Origin: Maribacter sp. HTCC2170
GTDB taxonomy: Bacteria > Bacteroidota > Bacteroidia > Flavobacteriales > Flavobacteriaceae
Direction of reading: 5' to 3'
Length of the DNA: 64,000 nt
NCBI RefSeq assembly: GCF_000153165.2
Contig: NC_014472.1
Span: forward strand, 3,654,001 to 3,718,000
In this document: one piece after another, positions 54,968-63,809 of the stretch
How the letters are laid out: every line of letters begins with the position of its first letter
Position numbering within the stretch: position 1 is the first letter of the stretch
Translations under genes and position numbers: made by a program
Notes under the pieces: model-generated
The model's database searches: none
The model's input: the letters and a program-made list of their open reading frames with translations, nothing else
Told to the model about the DNA's origin: nothing

Positions 54968-55480
54968 CTATCGACTTCGTTTTGATTTAAAGGTATACAA
55001 TACACCAAGGTTTACAGAGTTCCAAGTGGCCCCATCCAATTCAACGGTGGAATAGGAAAAATTGACTTCGGTACTAGGTCCCATCAAATATCCAATAATC
55101 GGTCTATAATAAAGTCCACCATCATTACCTTCATTCACGCCCATGGCATAACCGCCATCTACTCCAAAAGAGAACGAATTGGAGGTCCAGATACGCACTG
55201 ACGCCGCCATTGGCACAAATTGCATGTTGGGATAGTCGGCCTCGATTGCTTCTGAGCTAAAGCTTTCGGCGAAACCGTGAACAAAACCAGTGGCAACACC
55301 TACATCAATTGTCTCATTTACAGCATACATATAGCCACCATCCAAAGCGAGCATAAGGGTAACTGCATCGTTAAAATCATTGAGAGGGAGTCCGCCATGG
55401 AATCCGAGTTTAAATCCTTCTTGGGCTTGCACACCCAGTCCTACAAGAGTAAAGACAATAGCTAACAGCGTATTTTTCAT
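54968..55480 (-). CDS. small outer-membrane beta-barrel protein
   Basis: A 170-residue secreted protein. Signal peptide MKNTLLAIVFTLVGLGVQA cleaved before QEGFKLGFHGG. The mature part alternates glycine- and aromatic-rich strands of an eight-strand barrel and ends in VNLGVLYTFKSKRSR; the terminal strand is followed by basic residues rather than the usual aromatic. Function unknown. Has its own terminator (54905-54932). Confidence 0.75.
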   Translation of the reverse strand: MKNTLLAIVFTLVGLGVQAQEGFKLGFHGGLPLNDFNDAVTLMLALDGGYMYAVNETIDVGVATGFVHGFAESFSSEAIEADYPNMQFVPMAASVRIWTSNSFSFGVDGGYAMGVNEGNDGGLYYRPIIGYLMGPSTEVNFSYSTVELDGATWNSVNLGVLYTFKSKRSR

Positions 55481-55640
55481 TGGTTTAGGTTATTTAGTTG
55501 TTACACAAAACTAAAATCTTCAATGAAAGGTGGTGCATTTTTGTTGCAAAATGGCCCAAATAGGTTGTACAAGGCCACATTCTATACTTCTATCACATTA
55601 ATCTGGTCGAAAATTTAGGCTAACCATTATGACAAAACAT

Positions 55641-55672
55641 AAAAAACGGCACAATGTGGGCCGTTTTTTTTA
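55641..55672 (-). terminator. terminator of the 56 kb porin-family gene
   Basis: Symmetric hairpin AAAAAACGGC / GCCGTTTTTT with a nine-base loop (55641-55650 and 55660-55669); could act in both directions. Confidence 0.8.
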
Positions 55673-55693
55673 ATCATACTAACTTTATTCTTC

Positions 55694-56299
55694 TTAGAAC
55701 ATGTATGCCAAACCTACTTGGAAGGCAGATCCCTTAATATCCAAAACACCACCTGCTGGTCCTGAATATCTATCAGTTAGCTCAAATGAGTATCTGGCCT
55801 GTATGGTCAAGTTATCCATCACATCGTAACCTGCACCTACTCCAATATCAACCCCTACACTTTTCAATACATCATCAACATTCCCATTCGTGCCAATTAG
55901 CTCTTCGGTATCACGAATCGCTTTTTTTATATCATCCAAGTTAGAGGAAAAATTAAGTTGTGGCCCTGCCTGAATATGAAACTGATCAGCAATATAATAC
56001 TTGGCCATAACCGGTAAATAAATGAACGAAAGATCCTTGGCACTACCATATGTTAATTCAGGTTGTACATGAAAATTGCCCAAAACTTCTATATCGACCA
56101 AAGCACCAATGTAATAACCGGTACTATTTATTTTTGCGAAATTATTGACCCCTACAAGGTTTAATAGTGAATTCCCTGTTTTAAAGTCAACATTAGTATT
56201 AAGAAGCCCACCAGTAATACCAAATTTTGGTAAACTTTGCGCTTGGGATAGGTTAAAAACAAAAAGAGAGAATAGTGAGAGTAAAAATAATTTTTTCAT
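55694..56299 (-). CDS. porin-family outer-membrane beta-barrel protein
   Basis: A 201-residue protein of the OMP_b-brl/opacity-like fold. Signal peptide ends near ...NLSQA before QSLPKFG. The mature barrel starts FGITGGLLNTNVDF and ends FQVGLAYMF with the terminal aromatic that the BAM machinery recognises. PELTYGSAKDLSFIYLPVMAKYYIADQFHIQAGPQL is the conserved central signature of this flavobacterial group. Likely general porin or structural protein; substrate unknown. A second related gene lies 138 bases upstream. Confidence 0.85.
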   Translation of the reverse strand: MKKLFLLSLFSLFVFNLSQAQSLPKFGITGGLLNTNVDFKTGNSLLNLVGVNNFAKINSTGYYIGALVDIEVLGNFHVQPELTYGSAKDLSFIYLPVMAKYYIADQFHIQAGPQLNFSSNLDDIKKAIRDTEELIGTNGNVDDVLKSVGVDIGVGAGYDVMDNLTIQARYSFELTDRYSGPAGGVLDIKGSAFQVGLAYMF

Positions 56300-56379
56300 A
56301 ATAGTGTCTAGTTTAATTTATCAAATATATAGATTGTTTAAACCTTTAACAAATACAATGCCTAAACCTAAAAATAGGC

Positions 56380-56412
56380 AAAAAAAAAGCGGAAACACAA
56401 GTGCTTCCGCTA
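56380..56412 (-). terminator. terminator of the 56.4 kb porin-family gene
   Basis: Hairpin AGCGGAA / TTCCGCT plus inner CAC/GTG (56388-56411); the A-run at 56380-56388 gives U on the minus strand. Confidence 0.8.
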
Positions 56413-56437
56413 TACCATTTATAATTATTGGTTGGTT

Positions 56438-56923
56438 CTAGAATCTATAACCAACACCTATTTGTAATGAATTTAAGCTAAACCCTTCTATATCTCTAGA
56501 AACTTCGAGTGCATATCTTGCATCAGCAAAAAATTGATCAGAAAAGTTATATCCAACACCAAAAGCCAAATCCAAACCGAATTCGCCCTGAGTCATATCT
56601 TCCAACAAATAGTTTATCTGAGGACCTGCTTGAATACTGAACTCTTCAGCAACCTTGTACTTGGCCATAATTGGAATGTACAATGAGTTTAAATCACTGA
56701 CAACACTAAAAAGAACCGATGGCTCTACCTCAAATGTATCGTCGACCACAAAATTGTACCCTACTCCTGCAAGGAAACCCATTTCAGAATCAGAGACACT
56801 TGCTCCCAGAATATCAACTTTAGCGGTTACGTTTGATAATCCAACCTTACCAAAAAAGCCTTCCTGTGCACTAACACTAAAGCTAAATAATGCCAATGCT
56901 GCAACTAATACTACTTTTTTCAT
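56438..56923 (-). CDS. porin-family outer-membrane beta-barrel protein
   Basis: A 161-residue close relative of the previous gene. Signal peptide MKKVVLVAALALFSFSVSA before QEGFFGK. Shared core: EPSVLFS, LYIPIMAKYKVAEEFSIQAGPQ and the ending SLQIGVGYRF with terminal Phe. Probably an eight-strand barrel. The two genes look like an old tandem duplication that has diverged. Own terminator downstream. Confidence 0.85.
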   Translation of the reverse strand: MKKVVLVAALALFSFSVSAQEGFFGKVGLSNVTAKVDILGASVSDSEMGFLAGVGYNFVVDDTFEVEPSVLFSVVSDLNSLYIPIMAKYKVAEEFSIQAGPQINYLLEDMTQGEFGLDLAFGVGYNFSDQFFADARYALEVSRDIEGFSLNSLQIGVGYRF

Positions 56924-57073
56924 AATTTTAATTTTAGTTAATGAAAGTTCAAACTTACTCTAAGATACAACATACAAAGATTTTTCGTTGTGAAAATGTA
57001 GGAATATGTTGCCAACGCAACAATTATGTGGTTTAAGCATGTATTTCGAAGATAAATGCCCAATATTTGTACT

Positions 57074-57970
57074 ATGAAATGGAATCAAGCTCTTCAGGAC
57101 TTTCAGCACTATTTGCGTATTGAAAGGGGTTTGTCGGACAATTCTATAAAAAACTACGTTTGGGATGTTGAGAAACTTGTAGGCTTTCTTGACGTAAATG
57201 ATATGGTCATTAGCCCTATTAAAATTGATAAGGAAACTGTTCAAGCCTTTATTTATGAAATTGCCAAAACAATTAATCCAAGGTCCCAGGCTAGAATAAT
57301 ATCCGGTCTTAAGAGTTTTTTCAATTACCTGAATTTTGAGGATTATCGTCAGGACAATCCAATGGATTTACTCGAATCTCCCAAAATTGGAAGAAAGTTG
57401 CCTGATACTCTTTCTGAGGATGAGATAAATCAACTCATAGATGCTATTGACCTTTCAAAACCAGAAGGTGAACGAAATAGGGCTATGCTAGAAACTTTGT
57501 ATGGTTGTGGCCTGCGGGTTTCTGAGCTTATCGGTCTAAAAATATCAGATCTGTTTTTTGAGGAGGACTTTATAAAAGTTACGGGCAAAGGTAATAAGCA
57601 ACGTTTTGTTCCAATAAGCGATTTCAACAAAAAGTATATAAATATTTATAGGAAAGAAATAAGGGTACACCAAAAAATTCAAAAAGGATTTGATGATATT
57701 CTTTTTCTGAATAGACGCGGCAAACAACTTACACGCGCCATGATCTTTACAATTATAAAACAATTGGCCGTTAAAATAGACCTAGGTAAGAGTATTAGTC
57801 CTCATACCTTTAGACATTCCTTTGCAACACACTTGCTACAAAACGGTGCGGACTTGCGCGCCATACAGCAAATGCTGGGTCATGAAAGCATAACCACTAC
57901 GGAGGTATATATGCACGTTGACCGTACGCATTTAGCTGATGTCATGAATAAATATCATCCAAGGAAATAA
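57074..57970 (+). CDS. xerD: site-specific tyrosine recombinase XerD
   Basis: XerD resolves chromosome dimers at dif together with XerC. The 298-residue protein from ATG 57074 has the N-terminal SAM-like core-binding domain (about 1-90) and the catalytic domain with Arg in YGCGLRVSELIGL, Lys in TGKGNKQRFVP, His-x-x-Arg in SPHTFRHSFATHL, His in QMLGHESITTTEVYMHV, and the Tyr nucleophile in VYMHV. The length and the N-terminus MKWNQALQDFQHYL are those of the core chromosomal XerD, not an integron or phage integrase. Nothing links it to the cassette-like region. Confidence 0.9.
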   Translation: MKWNQALQDFQHYLRIERGLSDNSIKNYVWDVEKLVGFLDVNDMVISPIKIDKETVQAFIYEIAKTINPRSQARIISGLKSFFNYLNFEDYRQDNPMDLLESPKIGRKLPDTLSEDEINQLIDAIDLSKPEGERNRAMLETLYGCGLRVSELIGLKISDLFFEEDFIKVTGKGNKQRFVPISDFNKKYINIYRKEIRVHQKIQKGFDDILFLNRRGKQLTRAMIFTIIKQLAVKIDLGKSISPHTFRHSFATHLLQNGADLRAIQQMLGHESITTTEVYMHVDRTHLADVMNKYHPRK

Positions 57971-58033
57971 GTGTTTTACTTTAGTGATTTTAGTATATTT
58001 AGTTCGCACAAACTATTGTCAATGGGTGCCTAT

Positions 58034-58852
58034 ATGATGTCGGTCAAAAAAATTCTACCAGTACTTTTTCTTTTTTTTGGGATTGGTTTGGGCCATGCCT
58101 GTTCTATAATCTATTACATTGATAAAAACACTGGAAAAATATATGTGGCCAATAATGAAGATTATTGGTACGACGTTGATGCGTATATTCAATTGACACC
58201 AAAAACAAAGAACAAATATGCCAGACTTTGGTATGGTTGGGATGATTTTGCCCAAGGCGGAGTCAATGAACATGGCCTTTTCTTTGATGGTGCCGTAACC
58301 CCCGAACAAGAACCTATTAAAGGAGCTAAAAAGGCCAAAGGAAACCTAGGGGATGATATACTTGCCAATTGTAAAACGGTTGAAGAAGCGATTATCCTGA
58401 TTCGCAAAAGAAATGTTGGGCTGAATGATGCACATATAATGTTTGGAGACAGTACTGGAAATGCAGTTGTGATTGAATGGGTGAACGGAAAAGAAAAACT
58501 GATCAACATTAAAGAAAACCGATTGGTAATGACCAATTACCTATTATCTGACCCATCAAAAGGTAATTATCCTTGCCCAAGATTCGATGCAATAGAAAAG
58601 GAGCTTAACATGATTGAAACCATGAATGAACCTGCCAATATGAAAAAAGTGGGCACGGCTGCCGCAAGAGCTGTTCAATCACCGTTTACCAATAATGAAG
58701 GGCGCACAGGTGGAACACTTTATTCTTCATTTATAAATATATCCGAGATGAAGTTTATCTTAGTCCCTAAATTGGATAATGATAAGATTATCCAATTGAA
58801 CCTGAATGAAGAATTCCAAAATTCAAAAAAGAAAACTATCAAACTAGAATAA
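58034..58852 (+). CDS. exported linear amide C-N hydrolase (Ntn, choloylglycine-hydrolase-like)
   Basis: A 272-residue N-terminal-nucleophile hydrolase from ATG 58034. The signal peptide core (VLFLFFGIGLG) is followed by HACSIIYYID; cleavage after Ala would expose Cys as the catalytic N-terminal residue, as in the choloylglycine hydrolase family. Conserved parts are ANNEDYWYDVD, GVNEHGLFFDGA and NYLLSDP. Such enzymes cleave linear amides such as N-acyl amino acids or bile-salt-like conjugates; the substrate here is unknown. The M20 amidohydrolase gene starts 4 bases after its stop. Confidence 0.85.
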   Translation: MMSVKKILPVLFLFFGIGLGHACSIIYYIDKNTGKIYVANNEDYWYDVDAYIQLTPKTKNKYARLWYGWDDFAQGGVNEHGLFFDGAVTPEQEPIKGAKKAKGNLGDDILANCKTVEEAIILIRKRNVGLNDAHIMFGDSTGNAVVIEWVNGKEKLINIKENRLVMTNYLLSDPSKGNYPCPRFDAIEKELNMIETMNEPANMKKVGTAAARAVQSPFTNNEGRTGGTLYSSFINISEMKFILVPKLDNDKIIQLNLNEEFQNSKKKTIKLE

Positions 58853-58856
58853 AACC

Positions 58857-60302
58857 ATGAAAATGATATCGACCCTAAGAAAATCAATTTTATTATTTGT
58901 AGTTGCCTTAATGGCCGCCAATGTTTCAACCGCCCAGAAAAAACTGGACAATGTACTAAAACAACTGGATGCTAAAAGCCAATCTTATGGTGATATTGCA
59001 CAGACCATATTCGGATTGGCGGAAATGGGCTACCAAGAAGAACAAAGTTCAGCTTTGCTCCAGAAAACCTTGAGTGATGCTGGGTTTACCATTAAAAAAG
59101 GAGTAGCAGGCATACCAACAGCTTTTATTGCTGAGTATGGTAGCGGTGCACCAATAATAGGAATTATGGGAGAATATGATGCATTGCCAGGTCTTTCACA
59201 ACAGGCAGTTCCTGAGAAAAAATCGGCAGGTAAGGCTGCGGGTCATGCATGCGGTCACCATCTTTTTGGTACGGCATCAACAGCCGCGGCCATTGCTGTC
59301 AAGGATTGGATGGCAACAAACAAAACAAAGGGTACAATTCGTTTTTATGGTACACCAGCCGAAGAGGGTGGATCGGGAAAAGTATATATGGTTCGTGAAG
59401 GTCTTTTTAATGACGTTGATGTTGCTTTGCATTGGCACCCAAGTTCAGTCAATGGGGCTAGCGCAGGTGCAGCTTTGGCAAACAAATCAGCCAAATTCAG
59501 GTTTTATGGGGTATCGGCGCATGCCGCAGCAGCTCCTCAAAAGGGGCGTTCTGCCTTGGATGGTGTTGAAGCAATGAACAACATGGTGAATATGCTTAGA
59601 GAACATGTTCCTGAAAAAACAAGGATACACTATGTTATTACTGATGGTGGTAAGGCTCCGAATGTTGTACCTGATTTTGCGGAAGTTTATTACTACGCAA
59701 GACACAATACCAGGGACGTAGTGATTGATGTTTTTGATCGTATGGTCAAAGCGGCTGAAGGTGCAGCATTAGGTACTGGAACTACTATGGACTTTGAAAT
59801 GATAGGAGGTGTCCATGAATTATTGCCCAACCTTACCTTGCAAAAATTAATGCACGATAATCTTTCTAAAGTTGGAGGAATGGAATACACTCCCAAGGAA
59901 AAAGAATTTGCGGACAAAATAGCCATTAGCATGGGATATGAGGGCGTGAATGAGGAAATGGCCAAAAAAGTTCAACCCTATAAAACAGAAGCAAAAGCCT
60001 TTGGCTCTACAGATGTTGGCGATGTAAGTTTTACGGTACCCACAGTTGGTATGGGGGCAGCAACTTGGGTTCCAGGAACACCTGCACATAGTTGGCAAGC
60101 AGTTGCAGCAGGAGGAACATCTATAGGAAATAAAGGTATGATGATAGCAGCCAAGACTTTAGCACTTACGGCGATAAACCTATATCAGGATAACAAATTG
60201 ATTGACAAGGCCAAAAAAGAATTTTTGGAGCGTAGAGGAGTTGATTTTAAATACATTCCTCTTTTGGGAGACAGAGCGCCAGCCTTAGATTACAGAAAGT
60301 AA
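58857..60302 (+). CDS. exported M20 family amidohydrolase (AbgB-like)
   Basis: A 481-residue dizinc amidohydrolase. Signal peptide (ending near ANVSTA before QKK) places it outside the cytoplasm. The family metal motif is in GHACGHHLFGTAS, catalytic Glu pair in PAEEGGSGK, and later His in ALHWHPSS; the ending PGTPAHSWQAVAAGG also fits. Relatives such as AbgB cleave p-aminobenzoyl-glutamate or N-acyl amino acids. The Asp that normally precedes the second His pair in M20 is replaced by His here (CGHH), as in AbgB. Co-transcribed with the Ntn hydrolase and followed by a terminator. Confidence 0.87.
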   Translation: MKMISTLRKSILLFVVALMAANVSTAQKKLDNVLKQLDAKSQSYGDIAQTIFGLAEMGYQEEQSSALLQKTLSDAGFTIKKGVAGIPTAFIAEYGSGAPIIGIMGEYDALPGLSQQAVPEKKSAGKAAGHACGHHLFGTASTAAAIAVKDWMATNKTKGTIRFYGTPAEEGGSGKVYMVREGLFNDVDVALHWHPSSVNGASAGAALANKSAKFRFYGVSAHAAAAPQKGRSALDGVEAMNNMVNMLREHVPEKTRIHYVITDGGKAPNVVPDFAEVYYYARHNTRDVVIDVFDRMVKAAEGAALGTGTTMDFEMIGGVHELLPNLTLQKLMHDNLSKVGGMEYTPKEKEFADKIAISMGYEGVNEEMAKKVQPYKTEAKAFGSTDVGDVSFTVPTVGMGAATWVPGTPAHSWQAVAAGGTSIGNKGMMIAAKTLALTAINLYQDNKLIDKAKKEFLERRGVDFKYIPLLGDRAPALDYRK

Positions 60303-60315
60303 AGACATTGAATAT

Positions 60316-60361
60316 AGGTTTTAAATTCGAGTTGAAAAATTTGAATATAAAACCTTTTTTA
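60316..60361 (+). terminator. terminator after the M20 amidohydrolase gene
   Basis: Long hairpin AGGTTTTAAATTC / GAATATAAAACCT (60316-60328 and 60343-60355) followed by a T-run. Confidence 0.75.
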
Positions 60362-60425
60362 TGCTTTACATGTAACAATTTGTAAAGAGTAACTACTAAC
60401 CAGATAACAACCCACCAACCTAAGC

Positions 60426-60920
60426 GTGAACGAAAAACTGGAGCATCAATTTGTGACGGAACTTGAGAACAATCAAAATATTGTTCATAAGGTCTGTACA
60501 TTGTACACCAATGACAGGAACTCCCACAAAGACCTGTTCCAGGAAATAACAATACAGCTATGGAAAGCATACCCAAAATTTCGAGGGGACTCAAAATTCA
60601 GTACTTGGATGTACAGGGTTGCTCTAAATACGGCTATAACGCTTTACAGAAAATCAAAAAAAAGAATACGAACTCAAGACTATGACGCGGTTATTTATAA
60701 AATAACAGCCGATGAGTATGATCCAAAAGAAGAGGAACAACTGCAATTAATGTACAAGGCTGTAAAGCAATTGGGAGACATAGAAAAAGCGTTGGTATTC
60801 CTCTATTTGGAAGATAAAGATTATCGGGAAATTTCAGAAACCCTAGGTATAACAGAAGTTAACGCCAGAGTAAAAATGAACCGAATAAAGAACAAATTAA
60901 GAACCATATTGAACCCGTGA
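60426..60920 (+). CDS. ECF-type RNA polymerase sigma factor
   Basis: A 164-residue sigma factor starting at GTG 60426. Region 2 (about 15-85) has KDLFQEITIQLWKAYPKFRGDSKFSTWMYRVALNTAI. Region 4 (about 110-160) has KDYREISETLGITEVNARVKMNRIKNKLR as the DNA-binding helices. The neighbour 4 bases downstream is a membrane protein likely to restrain it. This second ECF unit is not related closely to the one at 27.2 kb. The upstream intergenic region from 60361 has no other gene. Confidence 0.9.
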   Translation: MNEKLEHQFVTELENNQNIVHKVCTLYTNDRNSHKDLFQEITIQLWKAYPKFRGDSKFSTWMYRVALNTAITLYRKSKKRIRTQDYDAVIYKITADEYDPKEEEQLQLMYKAVKQLGDIEKALVFLYLEDKDYREISETLGITEVNARVKMNRIKNKLRTILNP

Positions 60921-60924
60921 CGTT

Positions 60925-61575
60925 ATGACTGACGAACTGGAATTATTAAAAAAAGACTGGCAAAAGAAGGAGGCGCATCTTCCTAAATTGTCATATGATG
61001 AGATTCATAACATGATCTGGAAGAAATCTTCCTCAATTGTTAAGTGGATATTGATAATCAGTATTTTGGAATTCACCCTACCTCACTTATTATTGCTTAT
61101 TCCTTCCTATAGGGAGAATATGGATATATATGATAAACTTGGGTTGCACAATATACTTATTGGTCTAAGTGTCATCACTTACGGAGTAGCTCTTTACTTC
61201 ATTATACAATTTTACAGACGTTACAAAGAAATATCCGTATTGGATAATTCAAAAAACCTGATGCGAAAAATCCTCAAAACAAGGGCCACGGTAAAGCACT
61301 ATATTATTTATTCACTTTCCATGATTCTTGTGATTGTGGCATTGATGATTGTTGGCGTGTACCTTACCGATGATATCTATTCAAGTTTTAGCGAATTAAG
61401 GGAGAAATCGGAACATATCTCTCCGGAAAAAATCAAGGTGACCATTATGATAGCAATGGCAATAATGGGAGTATTAATGACCGCCATCGTTGGTGGAATC
61501 TACTTTCTACTATATGGACTGTTGCTAAGAAAATTGAAAAGGAACTATAATGACCTAAAGCAATTGGAGATTTAA
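60925..61575 (+). CDS. multi-pass membrane protein, putative regulator of the ECF sigma factor
   Basis: A 216-residue protein. The N-terminal 40 residues are soluble (LKKDWQKKEAHLPKLSYDEIHNMIWKKSS), then four helices (about 38-58, 72-92, 120-146, 170-196). The soluble head before helix 1 is the kind of short sigma-binding segment seen in flavobacterial ECF operons. Related proteins are sometimes mislabelled beta-carotene monooxygenase. No zinc anti-sigma motif. The pairing with the sigma gene (4-base gap) is the main evidence for the role. Confidence 0.65.
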   Translation: MTDELELLKKDWQKKEAHLPKLSYDEIHNMIWKKSSSIVKWILIISILEFTLPHLLLLIPSYRENMDIYDKLGLHNILIGLSVITYGVALYFIIQFYRRYKEISVLDNSKNLMRKILKTRATVKHYIIYSLSMILVIVALMIVGVYLTDDIYSSFSELREKSEHISPEKIKVTIMIAMAIMGVLMTAIVGGIYFLLYGLLLRKLKRNYNDLKQLEI

Positions 61576-62408
61576 GCTTTTTTAGATTTGTCCTTCTTTG
61601 TTTTGTCCTGCTTCCATTTTCGCTGTTTATTCTCTTCTTCGTAAGCCAGAAGTTCTTTTTTGGGAATAACTTTTAAAAACGATGGGTGCTGCTCAATGGC
61701 ATATTCCAATTTTTCAATTATCGAGTCAAAAGATTCATTCTCATAATCAATTTCCAAGGGTTCCTTGATACTCATATGTTGAAGAATTCCCTTTTTCTTG
61801 ACACGTAGCCCCTTTTTATCAAACGAACGTCTAAAACCATCAATAACTACAGGTACTACAATAGGTCGGTACTTTTTTATGATGTGAGCGGTACCCTTTC
61901 TTAAAGGTTTCCACGGCGTTGTGGTTCCTTGGGGAAAAGTGATCACCCAACCATCATCAAGTGCCTTCCCAATATTTGAAATATCGCTCATCTTTACTTG
62001 TCGCTTTACATCTTGGCCTTCGGAGCGCCAGGTGCGTTCCACGCTGATAGAACCGGCATAAGCAAAAATCTTGGTCAAAAGACTTTTTTTCATTGTTTCG
62101 GCAGCTGCAACATAATAGATATTCAATTTAGGGTTCCATAAATACCCCACATTTTTAATGGAATCATCCCTCCCACTTAAACTTGCATTGAACACATGGA
62201 ACATGGCAACCACATCTGCAAAATAGGTTTGGTGGTTGCTAACAAAAAGTACATTGGTGTCTGGCAGATTTCTAATAATGTCTGACCCTTCTATTTCAAG
62301 AGTATTAAAACTTTTATAGCGTTGATGGGTAATTACACCCATGATACGTATAAGCCACTTTTTCAAAAAAAGAATATGTCCGAACGGATTCTCCTTAAAT
62401 AATGCCAT
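61572..62408 (-). CDS. 1-acyl-sn-glycerol-3-phosphate acyltransferase (PlsC-like)
   Basis: A 278-residue membrane-associated acyltransferase. The catalytic motif NHQTYFADV (HxxxxD) is near residue 58 and the substrate motif TFPQGTTTPW is near 150, both typical of the PlsC/LPLAT group. The C-terminus is a strongly basic tail (KQRKWKQDKTKKDKSKK). It may act in phospholipid synthesis or in acylation of another lipid; the basic tail is unusual for core PlsC. It ends in convergent overlap with the preceding plus-strand gene. Confidence 0.85.
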   Translation of the reverse strand: MALFKENPFGHILFLKKWLIRIMGVITHQRYKSFNTLEIEGSDIIRNLPDTNVLFVSNHQTYFADVVAMFHVFNASLSGRDDSIKNVGYLWNPKLNIYYVAAAETMKKSLLTKIFAYAGSISVERTWRSEGQDVKRQVKMSDISNIGKALDDGWVITFPQGTTTPWKPLRKGTAHIIKKYRPIVVPVVIDGFRRSFDKKGLRVKKKGILQHMSIKEPLEIDYENESFDSIIEKLEYAIEQHPSFLKVIPKKELLAYEEENKQRKWKQDKTKKDKSKKA

Positions 62409-62433
62409 AGGGGGCTAATTTACGAATTATGCC

Positions 62434-63075
62434 TTATAAAACTATTTTCAAAAGCTCTTTGATTTCACTTAACATCATAGCGGTTGCACCCCATACCGTA
62501 TAACCATTTAATTTAAAGGCAGGTACGTGAATATCGTTGGCATAGGAAGTAGAAAGTTTTTGGGTGAAAATCTTGTTATCATCCAAAAAATCAGGTAAGT
62601 GTACCTCAACCAATGCCTCAACTTCCGACTCTTGAAGTATAAAGGGTTGAGGGTCATGATAAAATCCCATAAAAGGTTGCACCTCAAAATTACTTGGTGG
62701 AATGTAAATCTGGCTCAACGATTTTATTATTTCAACTTTGTTTGAAGGTACACCAACTTCTTCCTGGGTTTCTCGCAATGCGGTTTCTTTTAAATCGCCA
62801 TCTTCCTTCTCAGTCTTACCGCCTGGAAAGCCAATTTGATTGGAATGCACCCCCTTATAGGTCTTTCTTAGAATCAACAATAGATTGGTAGACTGCCGTT
62901 TATTGGGATAAAACAACGCTAAAACTGCTGCTTGTTTCGCGTTTTTTCTTGCTGGAAACCCTTCTTTTAACTCCTTGATCCGTATTTCTGGGGCCATTTT
63001 ATAGTGAGATGCCTCCCCGGGAAGTGGTAGATTTTTTATTTTTGAACTCCTTATGATAAACTCATCAAAATTCAT
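62434..63075 (-). CDS. Nudix hydrolase, CoA pyrophosphatase-like
   Basis: A 213-residue Nudix enzyme from ATG 63073-63075. The Nudix box GGKTEKEDGDLKETALRETQEEVG fits GX5EX7REUXEEXG. The upstream UPF0035-type segment (LLILRKTYKGVHSNQIGFPGGK) is typical of CoA diphosphatases that cleave CoA to phosphopantetheine and 3',5'-ADP. The start codon is shared on opposite strands with the cyclophilin gene (see findings). plsC follows 25 bases downstream, so both are likely co-transcribed. Confidence 0.88.
   Translation of the reverse strand: MNFDEFIIRSSKIKNLPLPGEASHYKMAPEIRIKELKEGFPARKNAKQAAVLALFYPNKRQSTNLLLILRKTYKGVHSNQIGFPGGKTEKEDGDLKETALRETQEEVGVPSNKVEIIKSLSQIYIPPSNFEVQPFMGFYHDPQPFILQESEVEALVEVHLPDFLDDNKIFTQKLSTSYANDIHVPAFKLNGYTVWGATAMMLSEIKELLKIVL
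63037..63044 (+). promoter_or_regulatory. candidate -7 box for the cyclophilin gene
   Basis: TATTTTTG fits TAnnTTTG and lies 30 bases before ATG 63074, inside the Nudix coding region. No -33 TTTG at the right spacing was found. Confidence 0.4.
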
Positions 63076-63799
63076 GGCACTAAAAAGCTTCAATTCTCAT
63101 ACAATATTACCACTATTATTTTTAGGTATTTTACTAGGATGCAAGGATGCTCTCTCAAAAAGTGTTGTTGATACGCCTGCAGAAATATCCAATGAAAATC
63201 CTGAAGAAAAAGAAGAGGAAATCCAAATTGAAGAAAAAGAGGAACCCTTCCTGTTGACAGAAGAGAATGCCATAGATTTCTTTTTTAATTACAACAAAAC
63301 CCTTAAAGATGATACCGTTAAAATAACCACGACTTTTGGAAGCTTTACCGTACAGTTATTTGATAATGTTCCTTACCACAAAGCTAATTTCATCTTTTTG
63401 ACATCGAAAGGGTATTTTGACAATACCCAATTTCACCGAGTTGTGAAAAATTTTATTATCCAAGGAGGAAATTCTGACGATAAGGCAACAGGCAATAAAC
63501 GACGTGCTATTGGTAGGTATTTACTTCCGCCCGATGCAAAAAAAGGGTATAAACATCATCGAGGCATTATTTCTATGCCGAGTAGCGAAATCAACAATCC
63601 ACATATGTTGGCCTCTCCCTATGAGTTTTTCATCGTGGTCACAAAACCCGGTTCTTATCACTTAGATGGCGATTTCACCCCTTTTGGAAAGGTGATTTCA
63701 GGAATGGATGTTGTTGATAAAATCAATGCCCAACCCGTGGGGAAAGGGGATTGGCCATCAAAGAACATCTATATTCTTAAGGCTGAAGTGGTGAATTAG
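63074..63799 (+). CDS. cyclophilin-type peptidyl-prolyl cis-trans isomerase, lipoprotein
   Basis: A 241-residue protein from ATG 63074. Signal peptide with lipobox (LLGC, then KDALS), then an acidic, glutamate-rich linker (about 35-60). The cyclophilin domain has VKITTTFGSFTVQLF, FHRVVKNFIIQGGN, RGIISMPSS, FFIVVTKPGSYHLDG and FTPFGKVISGMDVVDKI, the usual order. It probably helps fold secreted proteins at the outer or inner membrane. It is divergent from the Nudix gene with the two start codons overlapping by two bases. Confidence 0.9.
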   Translation: MALKSFNSHTILPLLFLGILLGCKDALSKSVVDTPAEISNENPEEKEEEIQIEEKEEPFLLTEENAIDFFFNYNKTLKDDTVKITTTFGSFTVQLFDNVPYHKANFIFLTSKGYFDNTQFHRVVKNFIIQGGNSDDKATGNKRRAIGRYLLPPDAKKGYKHHRGIISMPSSEINNPHMLASPYEFFIVVTKPGSYHLDGDFTPFGKVISGMDVVDKINAQPVGKGDWPSKNIYILKAEVVN

Positions 63800-63809
63800 A
63801 TTTACCTCC

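Noticed and set aside
57074-57970. XerD as the integrase of the cassette-like region
   Set aside because: Length, N-terminus and motifs are those of core chromosomal XerD, and it lacks the extra domain of integron integrases.
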